Assembly: GCF_004379255.2 (NCBI RefSeq)
Contig: NC_056047.1
Span: 17,064,293-17,128,292 of the forward strand
From: Salvia splendens
Taxonomy: Eukaryota > Streptophyta > Magnoliopsida > Lamiales > Lamiaceae
DNA: 64,000 nucleotides
Direction of reading: 5' to 3'
Position numbers and translations under genes: made by a program. The notes below the pieces were generated by a model. It searched no databases. It was given only the letters and a program-made list of their open reading frames with translations, and was not told the DNA's origin. Positions 34,950 to 47,054 of the stretch are shown piece by piece; the first letter of the stretch is position 1, and each line of letters opens with the position of its first letter.

Positions 34950-36460
34950 GGACTTGAAGTAAGAAGGCATGTTTTTTTTGTGTTGTGTAAGTGCAATTGA
35001 AAGAATTTGTGATGATGGAATTGCAAGAGTGATTAACACTATTTATAGGAAAATATTTTGTTGAAATGTGCATATACTATTATTTTGAAAAAATACTGTA
35101 ATTATTATTGCAGTGAATTGCATTACGAAATGAAATGCATGGTTAATTAGGGAAAATCTTTCAAATTTTGAATGAATTATTCAAAAATAGTATATGACCG
35201 AAGTAGGATTTTGTTCCTTATTTGGGTGTAAAGGAACAATTAGTGTAGTTATTAGTGTACAGTCAATCTGGGCTTCGAATGCAATTATGTAATTTTGAAA
35301 GAAAAATTTGCCGTTATTGCCTCACGTTACGTACACTCATAAATAATGTAATTAGTCGTTTTTTTGTCAAAGGCAATTAATTGATTCACTGAATTATTAG
35401 ATTTTCGTTCAAGATTATGCTAATTAGTAGCGTGGTCATAATATTCAGGATTGGGACCAAGTTTTCAAATTCAAGGTGGATTCACGGAGAGTTTATTTAA
35501 AAAATAATTCAAACGCCACATTGCTCAGATCATATTATACGACTTAATTTGAATTTAAACTCATGGATAAAGATAAATGTACATTTACGCGTAAATATAT
35601 AATACCCATAAAATATAAATTTGATTGAATTTTATTATGAATTAGTTTTGTTATTAGTTATATTATTATATAGGAATACGGAAGAAGTGATATGAGAGTA
35701 ACATATTTTCACATGATTTTGAGCTTAATCCGTGTCCAAACCAAAACCAAATGTGACTTCTATTATGGGACGGAGAGAGTAAATATATAATTTTCAATTA
35801 AAATAACATTTTTTCTTAAATTTGTAGATATATAATTTGAAATTTAATATTTTCTTAATATTGCGGAATGATTAGCATGTAGTAATTTGTTTCAAGTTAA
35901 TTAATTCATATTTATAATTTTATTTTCAGTGTAAAATGTCGAAAATGTTTGACTATGTATGTACAATTTATGTACGTTTATCACGACCCTTTTAGTAATT
36001 TAGTACATGGATGGTATGACGTGATGATTCAATTTGTATGATTAATGCCATATTTAAATTTATGAGTACAATATAAATTACATTATAAGTAAAATACCAT
36101 CCACGTGATGATTCAATTTGTATGATTAATGCCATATTTAAATTTATGAGTACAATATAAATTACATTATAAGTAAAATTAATTTTTAAACATTTGAAAA
36201 AGAATGAGTTGGGTTTGGGCATGTGACAGTTATTATGTAGAATGAGGGATGTAAGATAACAATTAATCATATGATCATATTTCGAATACTACACCTCTAG
36301 CGGCTCTTGCAGCAGAAAGTTATTTATCCAAAAGCATTTTCATTTCCACAAAGAAGCAAAATAAAAATTAGTGAAAGTCTAACACAGTCGATCAACAAAG
36401 GAAGAAGGCAGCTTGTCACAAATTATTACTCCTCAAATAATAACACATGAAAAGAGCTTA
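34950..36460. other. promoter and upstream region of copy B
   Basis: TATA-like CTATAAATAG (minus strand) at 35039-35048 lies about 95 bp above the ATG. The block 34964-35440 recurs at 38912-39310, and 36280-36460 recurs at 39930-40110. A recent direct duplication (about 79 bp, period 94) lies at 36020-36192. No other gene is seen. Confidence 0.65.
36020..36192. repeat. recent direct duplication, 94-bp period
   Basis: The segment starting GTGATGATTCAATTTGTATG occurs at 36021 and 36115 without visible mismatch over roughly 79 bp. The related site near 39620 has one copy. Confidence 0.8.
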
Positions 36461-38333
36461 GAGCATCTCCAGTGGGCGGATGTCCCACTCGGACATCCAC
36501 TAGGACTTCCCAAAAACACCTCATGTCACGTCACTATGACATCCCCTTCACAATCCGCCCTTCCCATCGCTCTTCCCACTATGACTTCCCTCAATAAAAA
36601 AAATCACAAATTCACAAATAAAGCAATTGACGTTTACGGAAATAAAATTTCAACACGAATACGAACGGGAAAAATTAACAACTTCATTAAAAAAAACATA
36701 CATGATTCGAAAAAAAAAATTACATAGTAATAAAACAAAAAAAAGTAATCACTTCAACGTCAACCCCTCATCGTCCAAACCTCTTCGATAATATTGTGCT
36801 GAAGTCGAACATGGGCATCTGTTTGCCGCATGCCGGCAAATGCACGCATCCACTCGACCTCTCCATGAGGTACCCTCATATTCACATTCGCGGTGGTCAC
36901 GCCGTGACTTGGACCTGCACCCGTATCATCTTCATTTGTCCACTGAGTCAGTTCCGCAGCTTCATTTTCGACAATCGTGTTGTGCATTATGATACATGCG
37001 TACATGACATCGCCGATGTTGGGAATATACCACTGCCGTGCAGGACCCTTTACTACCGCCCATCGACTCTGGAGCACACAAAATGCCCGCTCCACATCCT
37101 TGCGCGCTGCTTCCTGACGGCTCGCAAAGTATGCCTTCTTTTATCCACCCGGATGCTTGATTGTCTTCACAAAGACGGGCCAGTTTGGGTATATCCCATC
37201 CGCCAAATAGTATCCCATATTGTGCTGGTTGCCGTTGGCGACGAAACTGATGGCGGGACCAACGCCATTGCACTGAGCGTTGAACAGGGGCGACGACTGG
37301 AGAACGTTGATGTCGTTGTTGGACCCGGCGACTCCAAAATAAGCATGAAATATCCACAGCCGGTAGTCAGCTACAGCTTCAAGGATCATCGTGGGATGCT
37401 TGGCTTTGAAGCCGGTAGTGTACATCCCCTTCCAGGCGGCGGGGCAGTTCTTCCACTCCCAATGCATACAATCTATGCTGCCCAACATCCCGGGGTACCC
37501 CTGCACTGACCCATGCATATCTATCAGCCTCTGGCAGTCTTCGGGGCTCGGACTCCGAAGATACCTCTCCCCGAATATCGCTCTCACGCCCGCGCAAAAA
37601 TTCTGCAGACACTCGACGGCTGTCGACTCACCAATGTGGAGGTACTCGTCGAACATGTCGGTCGCGCCTCCGTACTCCAGTTGTCTGATTGCGACAGTGC
37701 ACTTCTGTAAGGGCGTGAGTCCGGGTTTGCCAGCTGCATCCTCCCTGATCCTAAAATACAGGTATCTTCTCTCTAAAGCACACACGATATACATAAACAG
37801 CGGACGATGCATCCTAAAACGTCGCCGGAATAAGGCATCCCCAAAACGCGGCTGCGGAGCGAAGTAGTCCTGATACAACCGAATATGTGCAGCAATGTGG
37901 TCACGGGATATTATTGTTCGACGCCGGATCGGCCGAGGTACCGCCGCCTGCTGCCGCCGCTGCTCCCTCTGCTGTAGCAGCCTATCTATCGCACCTTCTA
38001 CTGCTCTATCCAATTCATTCTCGCTATCACTGTCACTAGCCATTCTAGATATACTTGAAAATAGAGAGGTGGGGAGAGAAACTTGTTAACACAAGTGGTA
38101 CGAATGAAATGAAGTTCAACGAGCCATATATATAGAGTTTGAAAAAAAAATAAAAAATACCGCACGTCCGACCCACGCCACAATGGCGGACGTCCGCCCG
38201 CCCGTCGCCCTAACGTCCGAGGACATCCGACGTCCTTGCGAGACGTCCGTATCCGACCAAAAACGACATAATGGCGGACGTCCCGGTCGCCCGTCGCGGA
38301 AGTCTGACCGGACGTCCGCCATTGGAGATGCTC
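36461..38333 (-). mobile_element. PIF/Harbinger transposon with transposase gene
   Basis: Termini GAGCATCTCCAGTGGGCGGA (left) and the inverse of GAGCATCTCCAATGGCGGAC (right) are flanked by TTA (36458-36460, 38334-38336). The paralogous segment at about 40100 reads AAGAGCTTAGAGAAAGTAGG, the empty site with a single TTA, which confirms both borders. It encodes a transposase but no ORF1. Confidence 0.97.
36760..38043 (-). pseudogene. PIF/Harbinger (HARBI1/ALP1-like) transposase with one in-frame stop
   Basis: A single frame of 427 codons is interrupted once, by TAA at 37141-37143 (codon 301). It starts MASDSDSENELDRAVEGAID; the HTH-like region around MHRPLFMYIVCALERR follows. The DDE triad is visible: D191 in GSIDCMHWEWKN, D282 in YYLADGIYPNWP, and E318 in KDVERAFCVLQSRW. 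The stop falls between the second Asp and the Glu, so the first 300 residues lack the third catalytic residue. Otherwise length and motifs are those of an active DDE_4 transposase, which cuts at TTA/TAA targets. It is GC-rich against its surroundings. Confidence 0.95.
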
Positions 38334-38336
38334 TTA

Positions 38337-38879
38337 GAGAAGTAGGGACGGTCGATTTGTAATAATATTTTGAATAATGCGGAGAACATTTTGTAATTGG
38401 ATAATATATTCGTTATAAACTATTGAAGGCTGTGGGGAATATATCATTCCAGTTGTAAGAATATTTTTAAGAAATTGGATATAAAATTGTGTTTTTTAGA
38501 CTGTCATTATAATTTGATTTGGGCTAGTTGTTGGTGGTAATTAACATGTCCATAGAACAATGTTTTCTGTTTAATTTTTTTGTTTGATAAATATACTTAA
38601 AATATAATAAAGATAATTCTCATTTAATACTATTTTCCTCTTTTTTACAATTGAAACACTCTGTTATCTCACGGGTCCAAGACTGAAACTTTGTGACATA
38701 AAAGACCTACTTATCACTGATTATTCTTTTTTAGTCTGGTAAATATACAAAAAATGATACTCCCTCCGTCCCAGTTCAGGAGTGCAATTTAGTTAGGGTA
38801 TGGGTTTTAAGAAATTGTTGGAGTGTGTAATAATTGAAGTGTGGTAGTGGTTGTTGGAGTGGGTAATCATTGAAGAGAG
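38337..38879. other. duplicated flank of the protease cluster; no gene
   Basis: 38337-38560 parallels 40108-40400 and 31925-32060. At 38761 a Stowaway left end (CTCCCTCCGTCCCAG) follows TA, but no right end is clear. Confidence 0.5.
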
Positions 38880-40400
38880 GAAAGAAATGTAGAAGTGCAC
38901 TTGTGGTAAGAAGGCATGATTTTATGTGTTGCGTAAGTGTAATTGAAAGAATTTGTGATGATGGAATTGCAAGAATGATTAACCCTATTTATACGAAAAT
39001 ATTTCTTAGAAATGTGTATATATTTTTTGGGAAAATACTGTAATTTTTATTGCAATGAATGCATTAGTTCGTTGCCTTAAGAAATATGCACTGTTAATTA
39101 GGGAAAAAATTTCAAAATTTAAATGAATTAGTAAAAATTATACAACCGAAGTATGATTTTGTTCCTTAATTAGTGTGGTTAGTGTACAGTCAACTGAGCT
39201 TCGAATGCAATTACTTTAATTTTGAAAGAGAAATTTGCCGTTATTGCTTAATTAGAGGCACAATTAATTGATTCACTGAATTATTGGATTTTCATTCAAG
39301 ATTATGCTACTTGTTCTAATTCTATAATTAATTTCCCGTTTGGCCGTTTTAATTTATTTCAAAAAAGAATTCAAACGCCACATTGCTCATAGCATATTAT
39401 ACGACTTAATTTTGAATTTAAGCTCATATTTTTATTTCAAATTTGGGAAGTGTTATGCCATGTTGTAAACTCTTTTTCTTTTCGATAGAGTGAATTAATA
39501 AGACAAATATCTAAGATGAACATATAAATTGGTTTAATAACACAAATTTGTTTAATTTTCCTCCAAAAATCATGAAGTTTGTATTGGTGTTTCAAGTGGT
39601 AGTAATTTAGTACCTGGATGATATGACGTGATAATTAAATTTGAATTACTAATGCCATAATTAAATTTTTTTAGTTAAATTATTATAAGTAAAATTATTT
39701 TTTAATATTTGAAAAAGAATGAGTTAGGGTTTGGGCATGTGACAGGTATGACAAAGAAAAACTAGGTTTCTCTCTTTTATTTTTACTTGGGAGAAAATAA
39801 AGTAAAAACCAATCAAAACTCAAATAAGGCCATCCAAGATAACAACTTTGTATCATCACAAAAAAGGAAAGCAGTTTACTTATGTAGAATGAGGATGTAA
39901 GTGAGCAATCAATCATATGATCATATTTCGAATATTACACCTCTGGCAACTCTTGTAGCAGAAAACTATCTATCCAAACGTATTTTCATTTACACATAAA
40001 AGAAAAATAAAATTAGTGAAAGTCTTACACAGTCGATCAACAACGGAAAGAAGGCAGCTTGTCACAAATTATTACTTATCAAATAATAATAATACATCAA
40101 AAGAGCTTAGAGAAAGTAGGGTCGGACGATTTGTAAAATTGTACTTAATAAACATTTTGAATATCGTGGAGAATATTTTCAGTTGAACATTATTTATTCA
40201 AACTAAATTATTAAAGGAAAACTACGTTACTCAAAATAGAATTCATATGTAATTTTCAGTTGTATGAATATTTGTAAGATTTTGGATATATAATTCGTAA
40301 TTATGTGAACTGTCATTAATTATGTAATTTGATTGGCCTAGTTATTGGTGGTAAATAACATGATCATAGAAAAATATTTTCCTCATTTTTTTGTCTTTAA
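38880..40400 (-). pseudogene. relic of a further protease copy: promoter and upstream region only
   Basis: 38909-39310 parallels the promoter of copies A and B (GAAGGCATG, TTTGTGATGATGGAATTGC, TATA-like near 38986, CTTCGAATGCAATTA). Where the ATG and signal peptide should follow, the match ends within about 30 bp (AAAGAAATGTAGAAGTGCAC at 38882). No protease sequence lies downstream on the minus strand. 39930-40400 continues the duplicated upstream block. The copy apparently lost its coding part. Confidence 0.7.
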
Positions 40401-40766
40401 ATTATGTAACATTAATTATATAATTTTTGTGTCATTAAATACTATTTTCCTCATTTTTACAATTGAAACACTTAGATTGGGACATTGTTTTACTTCAATA
40501 CAACTTTTCCTTAAATATTTTGGATAATTGTAATGTAAATATTTTACATGTATTAATCCATACTATATATGTAGATATATCACCAAATTCAAGGATATTC
40601 AAGTTACTAAAATAAAATAAAAACACAATTACCATTACTAAATAAACTGGTTTAAGATCATTACATAACCCTAGAACAACCTTAGAAATACAAAAAAACC
40701 ATAAAAAGAAAATTAAATAAAATAATTAAACCAGCTTATATTTTAATAACAAACCCCCCATAAACC

Positions 40767-42071
40767 TCACTCCTGCAGCTCCGCCGCGCAATCAGTCTTC
40801 TGGAAGCTAACTTCTCCCTTCACCAAATCATACCCAATGTGATAATTCATCTGTAACAGATTCCCATATATCGCCAAATCCTGCGTCGCCACCATCGTCA
40901 AACAGCTCAAACCTTCCTCCACCACCACAAACAAGCTCACCGCCTCCACCACCAAATCCGCCCCCGCGAAATGCACCGTCACCGGCGGCGAATCAATCCC
41001 CTGCCCGCTGGAAACTCGGTAGCATAAACCGAAAGTCCCCTGCGAATCGCTAGCCCTCTCCCCGTCGATCGCCTCCGCCAGCGCCGAAACCACCCCCTCG
41101 TAGATCTCCTGCGGCAAGAACGTCAGCGTCGTCCCCGAATCGATTATGATGTTCCCCTCCTCCACCGATCCCCCAAATTGAGCTTTCGAGGATAAGGCAA
41201 TATCAGTCCTCTTCTCTCCGACGCTGATTCCTTCCAATGTTAAATAGTAGAAAGTAGCCGGAGCTTTCTTCACCAGCGGAGTCGATACGACGTCGGATCC
41301 GGTAACAACGGCGTCGCTGCCGAAGCTGATTTTGCTCGAGGCCTTCGCGTTGAGCAGCGTCAGGCAGTAGGAGAATCTGCCGCCGGTGGTGGACCGGAGC
41401 TGGTTGACGATGGAGACGGATCCGCCGCCGAGGCCGACGATGCCAGATCCGGTCTGGCTGAACGTTCCATCATTATCGTGGCCGCATCCGAAGGCGACTT
41501 TAGGGAAATTGATTTTCCCGCCAAAACTTAGGGTTTCGGTTGCCACGTCACCGGCTGAGTGGGACCTGTCCCCGTAGGAGACCTGGTACTGGCAGTGGCT
41601 GCCGTCGTCGCACGACGCACTGCCGGCGGCCTGGCAGAGGCTGGATTGGCAGGAGATCGGGCGGTAGGATCTCGATTTCGAAGGATTGAAGGGCGGAGAG
41701 TCCTGCTTGTAGCACTGCATGCACGGGAGGCACTGCGTCCAGAGGAGATCGCTGCCGGTGTCGGCGATCCCGAGCTGCTCCACCGGTGGAGTTCCGATAA
41801 GGAACTTCATCAGGTATTCTCCTCCGGCACCGGTGATGGTAGCATCGACCGAGTCGATTCCAATCTGAGATTTATTGAGCTTCGAGAGCAGGAATGATTT
41901 TCGAGAGAAGGAGCGGTCGATTGCGCTCCTGATGCTGCGGAAGCGGGATTCGCCGGAGGGAGGATCGCGGTGGAGCAGATCGAGGGTGAAGCCGCCGCTA
42001 TCGGAGGCGGCAAAGCAGGATAATGTGAAGTAAATTGAAGAGAGCAGAAATGAGTAAATAAGAGTAGCCAT
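40767..42071 (-). CDS. aspartic protease, nepenthesin/CDR1-type (A1B), intact
   Basis: An uninterrupted 434-residue, single-exon frame. Signal peptide at 1-22 (MATLIYSFLLSSIYFTLSCF); propeptide with FTLDLLHRDPPSGESRFRSI; catalytic DTGSD at 104-108 and DSGTT at 311-315; flap Tyr in QVSYGD (about 166). The Cys-rich nepenthesin insert spans about 114-162 (CLPCMQC to CQYQ). A 434-residue length fits CDR1-like enzymes, which are secreted to the apoplast and linked to defence signalling. A TATA box lies about 70 bp upstream of the ATG. It is GC-rich compared with its flanks. It is the only whole member of the cluster and is diverged from A and B, which resemble each other more closely. The substrate cannot be inferred. 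Confidence 0.96.
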   Translation of the reverse strand: MATLIYSFLLSSIYFTLSCFAASDSGGFTLDLLHRDPPSGESRFRSIRSAIDRSFSRKSFLLSKLNKSQIGIDSVDATITGAGGEYLMKFLIGTPPVEQLGIADTGSDLLWTQCLPCMQCYKQDSPPFNPSKSRSYRPISCQSSLCQAAGSASCDDGSHCQYQVSYGDRSHSAGDVATETLSFGGKINFPKVAFGCGHDNDGTFSQTGSGIVGLGGGSVSIVNQLRSTTGGRFSYCLTLLNAKASSKISFGSDAVVTGSDVVSTPLVKKAPATFYYLTLEGISVGEKRTDIALSSKAQFGGSVEEGNIIIDSGTTLTFLPQEIYEGVVSALAEAIDGERASDSQGTFGLCYRVSSGQGIDSPPVTVHFAGADLVVEAVSLFVVVEEGLSCLTMVATQDLAIYGNLLQMNYHIGYDLVKGEVSFQKTDCAAELQE

Positions 42072-42138
42072 TTTTTTTTATCGGAGAATAAATTATGATT
42101 GTGATGAGTTGAATGAAATTTCTAAAATGATTGATTCA

Positions 42139-42145
42139 ATTTATA
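42139..42145 (-). promoter_or_regulatory. TATA box of the intact aspartic protease
   Basis: CCCCTATAAATTG on the minus strand puts TATAAAT 68-74 bp above the ATG at 42071. Confidence 0.6.
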
Positions 42146-42147
42146 GG

Positions 42148-43320
42148 GGAATTTTGGTTGTGGGAATTGAAATGAAGAGTCGAATCTTTGCTATAACTTT
42201 TTTTTGTATTTAATGCGATGGAGTGATTGATTCATTGCATGAGAAAAGAAACGGAAATTGATTAATGGAAAATTAAAAGCGTTCAGCTTTTATTGGAAGT
42301 TAATTGGACACTGATTAAGTAATTAATTAATTAATTAATTTCCAATAATATTGAAATCAGGATTCTGCATTTCTGGGGATTTAATTCGCATTGACTTTTA
42401 TAATTTACGCCTAAATTTGAGTTTCTAAAGGAGAACAATTCCAAATAAAAAGAAATCAACCATGCCCTGTAATTTGCCATATATTAAAGCCACCTTTATT
42501 GTTGAGATTTGTATAAAATTTTGAGATAATGAGGGTTTACGTTCATACCTAAAAAGATCTGTTTTTGAATCTGCATTTTATGCACGGAATTTCCGAGTTT
42601 TAGAATATCACTAAATATCAGATAATATTTAAATAAATTCAAGGACGTGTTGATATCCATTTTTAAATTTTAATAATTAATTAGCATGCGTGGATACATT
42701 CAGCGTTGACATACTGTATATTATCATTAATTTAAATATTATTTGAACATCTGGATTTAGGGTTTGTCATATTTAAGTATACGTGAAAGTAAAAAGGATT
42801 CTACTTTAACAGTTCAATGTAAGTATTACAGGAAATGAATCCCTGGTAAAATGCAGTGGACAAAACGCAGCATTTCAGACATGAAACGGAAGTTAATTTT
42901 CACTCTTTCATTTGATTTTTCAATATTTTTATTCTTTCTATGTTTCTATATGCTGTTTTACTTTTTGTGTTGCAAACATAATAAACAAAACCATGACGAT
43001 AAATTCTAAATATATTAGCCAAAAATTAATTCTTTCATTCTTAATTTTTTCGTTACATTCATAATTAAGAATGATACCTAGCATGAAATATTCAATTCTT
43101 AGCTAATCAAATTTTAGGAATAAAAATAATAGTATATTTTTCTGGTTTAAAAATTTTATACAGATTTTTTTTCCTTGTACATATTTTATACAGATTTTTT
43201 TTCTGGACAAAGATAAAATCATATTTGAAATAATTTTGCACTATTTAATTTTTTACACTTTTTCACTTTTTAGTTTTAAGAGATAGTCGTATTTTAGAAT
43301 TTATGTTTAACATATCACTC
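42148..43320. other. promoter side of the protease; AT-rich, no gene
   Basis: No coding frame. A 19-bp sequence around TTTTATACAGATTTTTTTT is repeated near 43155 and 43184. Confidence 0.45.
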
Positions 43321-43332
43321 TGATCCTTTCTC

Positions 43333-43521
43333 TTTTTTTTTGGTTTCTCAAGGTATCCCTCCTGCCGATGACTTGAGGAATAACCCTCGTCCCAATGGTC
43401 AATGCACTAATTTGTAGGAGCTAACCAAATGGTTTGCTCTATTCATATGAGTATGGATTGAACCCCCGACCTCATGCTTAATGGACGAGATTATGAACTA
43501 CCATGCCAACCATGTTGGTTT
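43333..43521 (-). mobile_element. tRNA-derived SINE, 189 bp
   Basis: On the minus strand an A-box-like TGGCATGGTAGTTCA is followed by a B box GGGGGTTCAATCC, and the element ends in an A run (plus-strand T tract 43333-43341). Flanks TGATCCTTTCTC (43321-43332) and TGATCCCTTCTTTCTC (43522 on) look like a target duplication. It is a different family from the SINEs at 2793 and 59836. Confidence 0.75.
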
Positions 43522-44588
43522 TGATCCCTTCTTTCTCGTTACATTTTCTTCTCTTTATTATTTATTCAATTTATGATTTATCTCTCTCATTTTTATTTTA
43601 TTTTTAATTTAATTTAGATTAACAATAAATATTCAATACACATCAAACTAACAATAATAACAAGAGTTTAATTATATATATTTAAAATTATAAATATTTT
43701 GTACATGAGTAATTTCATAAAATATATTATTCTGTTATAAAAAAAAGTATTTTTTGTCAAGAGTAAGTACGAATACTATTTTAGGATGCGTCTTAGATAG
43801 ATTTTCTTCTTGTATTAATATTTAATTAAGCACACCGGCTTCAATTTTTTCTAAAAACATATTTGAAGAAAATTAGAAAAATTATATTATTATCTTTCAA
43901 TTTAAATTTTTTAAGTTAACATATGTATATATATACATTTTTTTGTAAACCTAAATTAAACTGAGAATAAATGGAGAATAGAGAAATGAATAAGAAATTA
44001 AATTAATAAAATAGAATGAGAGGATATCCCTTAAAACTAATAGTGAAAAAAGTTATAAAAAAAGTTAAAATATTATGCAAAAGTACCTAAACTTAACTAG
44101 TCCATGTCCACACACCTTTGGGGATATATTTTTTTATGCAATACCGGAAATTTGCAAACATATTGTGCAGTAAATTTATTTTTTTTATCTTTTATCTATT
44201 CCTTTTATCCAACTCATCTATCTCTCTATCTTTTAGCCTACTCTCATCTCTCTTTTCTCTCTATGGATAGTGTTGACGGCGGCAACTTGCAAACGACTTG
44301 CAGACATCAGAGTATTTAAGGTAATTAAGATAAATCAACAAGAATGCCAATTTTATTATTTTATTATTGATAAATACACATTTAAATTGTACATGAGTTT
44401 TAATACATAATTGAAAAAAGTAAGAAACATAGAATGAAAGAAAAAACAATCAAAGTATTATTAGTGGATAATGGGTTCCATCTCAATAGAGAGATAAGAG
44501 TTTCCGAAATTGAAAAGTTCATATTCTTGTGGTACAGACTAAAAAATAAAGAGTGCATTTTTTGTGGAATGGATGAAGTAGTTATTTT
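43522..44588. other. intergenic, AT-rich; half of a Stowaway MITE
   Basis: 44400-44585 resembles the right half of the MITE at 4833-5054 (TAAAGTATTATTAGTGGA, GTGGTACAGACTAAAA). No gene is seen. Confidence 0.45.
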
Positions 44589-45395
44589 TAAGAGTGACGA
44601 AACGGGTTACCCGCGGGTACCCGCACCCGACAAGTCGGGTTAAGCCAAATTTTATTGTCTCAATACTCGCCCCGCAACATATTGGATTACCCGATACCCG
44701 TGTCGGGTATCTCGTACCCGACATTACGGGTATTTGTACACGACCCGAGATCCTAATAGAAAATTTGAAAACCCTAATAGCCTACAATGTTCCATAATTT
44801 ACTTTATTAATCTCGATGGTAAGCTTTGAATAGATTGAGAATAAAAGTAAGGGGACACTGAGTTTTCAATTGTATGTTCGTTGGAATATAAAAATGTTTC
44901 AAAAGAACTCTTAGATTCTATAAAGTACTCCCTATGAGCGGTCGTAATAGACGCATTTCATTTTCTGCACTCGTTTTGAAAAAATAATATAATAAATAGT
45001 TAAAGTGAAGAAAAAGTTAAGTAAGAGAGAGAATAATGTAGAGAATACTCTTCTTCACATTATTTTCTTTCTTACTTAATTGTTTCTCCACTTCAACTAC
45101 TTATTACTAGTATTATTTTCCAAAACGAGTGCGTATACAACTATTAGTATTATTTAACTACTTACTTTTCTTCACCACTTTAACTATTTGAAACGCCTCT
45201 ATTAACATGGAACGAATGAAGTATTAAAAGATGGTATTTCATTAATACTAATAATACCGGGTATTATCGGGAATAAAAGGTATACTCGCAAAACGCTAAA
45301 ACATACTACCCGATCCCACCCCACTTCCCGTTATTGTCCAGTAGAGGGTCGAGATGGGAATTACCCATTACCCGTTACCCATTTTGCCGCCCCTA
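44589..45395. mobile_element. probable hAT-like element with GGGTACCCG subtermini
   Basis: The left part is rich in GGGTACCCGCACCCG and TACCCGAC motifs. The right part has TACCCATTACCCGTTACCC and ends TTGCCGCCCCTA. Possible 8-bp duplication: GTTATTTT (44581-44588) against ACTATTTT (45396-45403), 6 of 8. A Stowaway MITE is nested at 44928-45221. Confidence 0.5.
44928..45221. mobile_element. Stowaway-like MITE
   Basis: Ends CTCCCTATGAGCGGTCG and CATGGAACGAATGAAG lie within TA. The inner halves are strongly self-complementary around GAGAATACTCTTCTTCACAT. Confidence 0.65.
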
Positions 45396-45403
45396 ACTAT
45401 TTT

Positions 45404-46804
45404 AATAAAATATCACCAAACTAGGTTGTTTTACATATAAATGAGTCAATTAAGAAAAAAATAAAACTTCATGATTTTATTTTAAACCTTAGGTGACAAC
45501 TCATAATTTAATCATCCCTCGTGATTTAAATGGATATTGGTTAGCAAACATCTACACCACATCATTTAATTAATGCATATATAGACTATGTCATTAAAAT
45601 TTGTACACATAGTCATTCAAAAAACTTTGAATATAATTGCGAACTTTTCAAATTTATTATTTTATATTTGGAAAATATTGTATTGACTTAAGTTTGGTTA
45701 AAATTTGGTGTTTTTTTCGATAATTTTTACACTTATTTATCTGTCATATGAATTTTTATCATCTGAACATTAAAAGGACAATTAAGAAAACATTATTATA
45801 TTGAAATTCGAAAGATGTTTTCATGGTTTGAACTTTAAGATTAAAACCTAGTCAATTTGAGGAGCATTGGCAAATATATTTACTTTTACTACAGTCTACC
45901 ATAATCATTCCCTTGAGTCGAAATATATATTTATTTTTATAATTCATCTATGATTTGGTACCCAAGTAATAAAGTTGCTACTTAATAATCGAGGTCTTTG
46001 GTTCAGTTCCTAATTGTAACAATTATTTTCTTTGTTTTTTCTTTCACTAATCCATATTACTACATCTTATCTCAATTCTACTAAAATAATTTTTTTCCTT
46101 TACTTTTTATTAATTTATATTACTACATCTTATCCCATGCTCATTAATTTTCTTTGTTTTCTTTCTATGTTAATCCATATTGGGTCTTATCTCATTATTG
46201 TCTATTGATTTCTTTTTTTCTTTTATTAATACATATTGCATCTTATATCATTCCATTTTTCATTTTGTTATTAATCCATATTAGATATTCTGGCTAATAA
46301 CTTAGGACATTGGGTGGTGTTAGTGGATCAAGATGGAGTGGGCTTGTAGTGCGGAGTGAGTGGGCTTCAGCCCATAGGACATCACTAAAGAGTGTTTGGG
46401 CCTTGGGGATGCGGATAGGGCTTCTAATGTAGTACTACTATTAGATTAGATAGGATAGAGTTATTATTATAGATATTTTAATCATTTTTAGAATAAATTA
46501 TTTTAATTTTATAAATTGGAATAATTTTGGACTTTTTGCGATTTTTCCACTTTTTAGTCTAAAGAGATATTTTTTCTTTATGTTTAATATACTATCTCCC
46601 TTTTTCTTTCTTTTTCCCACTTCCTTATATTTATATAATTTCTTAACCATCTCTCATTCTACATTTATTCTTAGTTTAATTTATTTAACATGGGCTTCAA
46701 TTTAAAATTTGAAAATTACTTAATTATATTTAAAAATTAAAGATAATAACTTGGTCGTGACTGTTAGTGATTAATTACTTAATTATATTTAAAAATTTCT
46801 AATA
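45404..46804. other. intergenic; degenerate tandem repeats
   Basis: About 46030-46280 holds four diverged 60-75 bp units with TTAATCCATATT and CATCTTATCTCAT. A tRNA-like segment near 45957-46010 (GGTACCCAAGTAATAAAG ... GGTTCAGTTCC) may be SINE debris. No gene. Confidence 0.45.
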
Positions 46805-47054
46805 TTCCATCCATTTCATCATAGTGAAGTCATTTTTCCATTTTGGTACGTCCCATAGTAATGAAGTCATTTTCATTTTTAGTAAAAGTCAACATATTTA
46901 TTCTTACTTTACTTTCCCTTAATTACTTTATTTTCTCTTCATCCCTCTACTTTTTTCATTTCCTACTTTATTCTTCCTTTACTTTACTCACTCACAAATT
47001 TTCTTAAATCGCGTGCTAAAAAGAAAAGCCTCCACTACCACGGAACGGATGGAG
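46805..47054. mobile_element. Stowaway-like MITE
   Basis: Termini TTCCATCCATTTCATCATAG and CACGGAACGGATGGAG lie within TA; inner GAAGTCATTTT blocks. Confidence 0.7.

Noticed and set aside
36796..37867. Long plus-strand frames of 158-237 codons
   Set aside because: They are antisense shadows of the GC-rich Harbinger transposase on the minus strand.
41386..41897. Plus-strand ORFs opposite the intact protease
   Set aside because: GC-rich antisense shadows of the aspartic protease gene.
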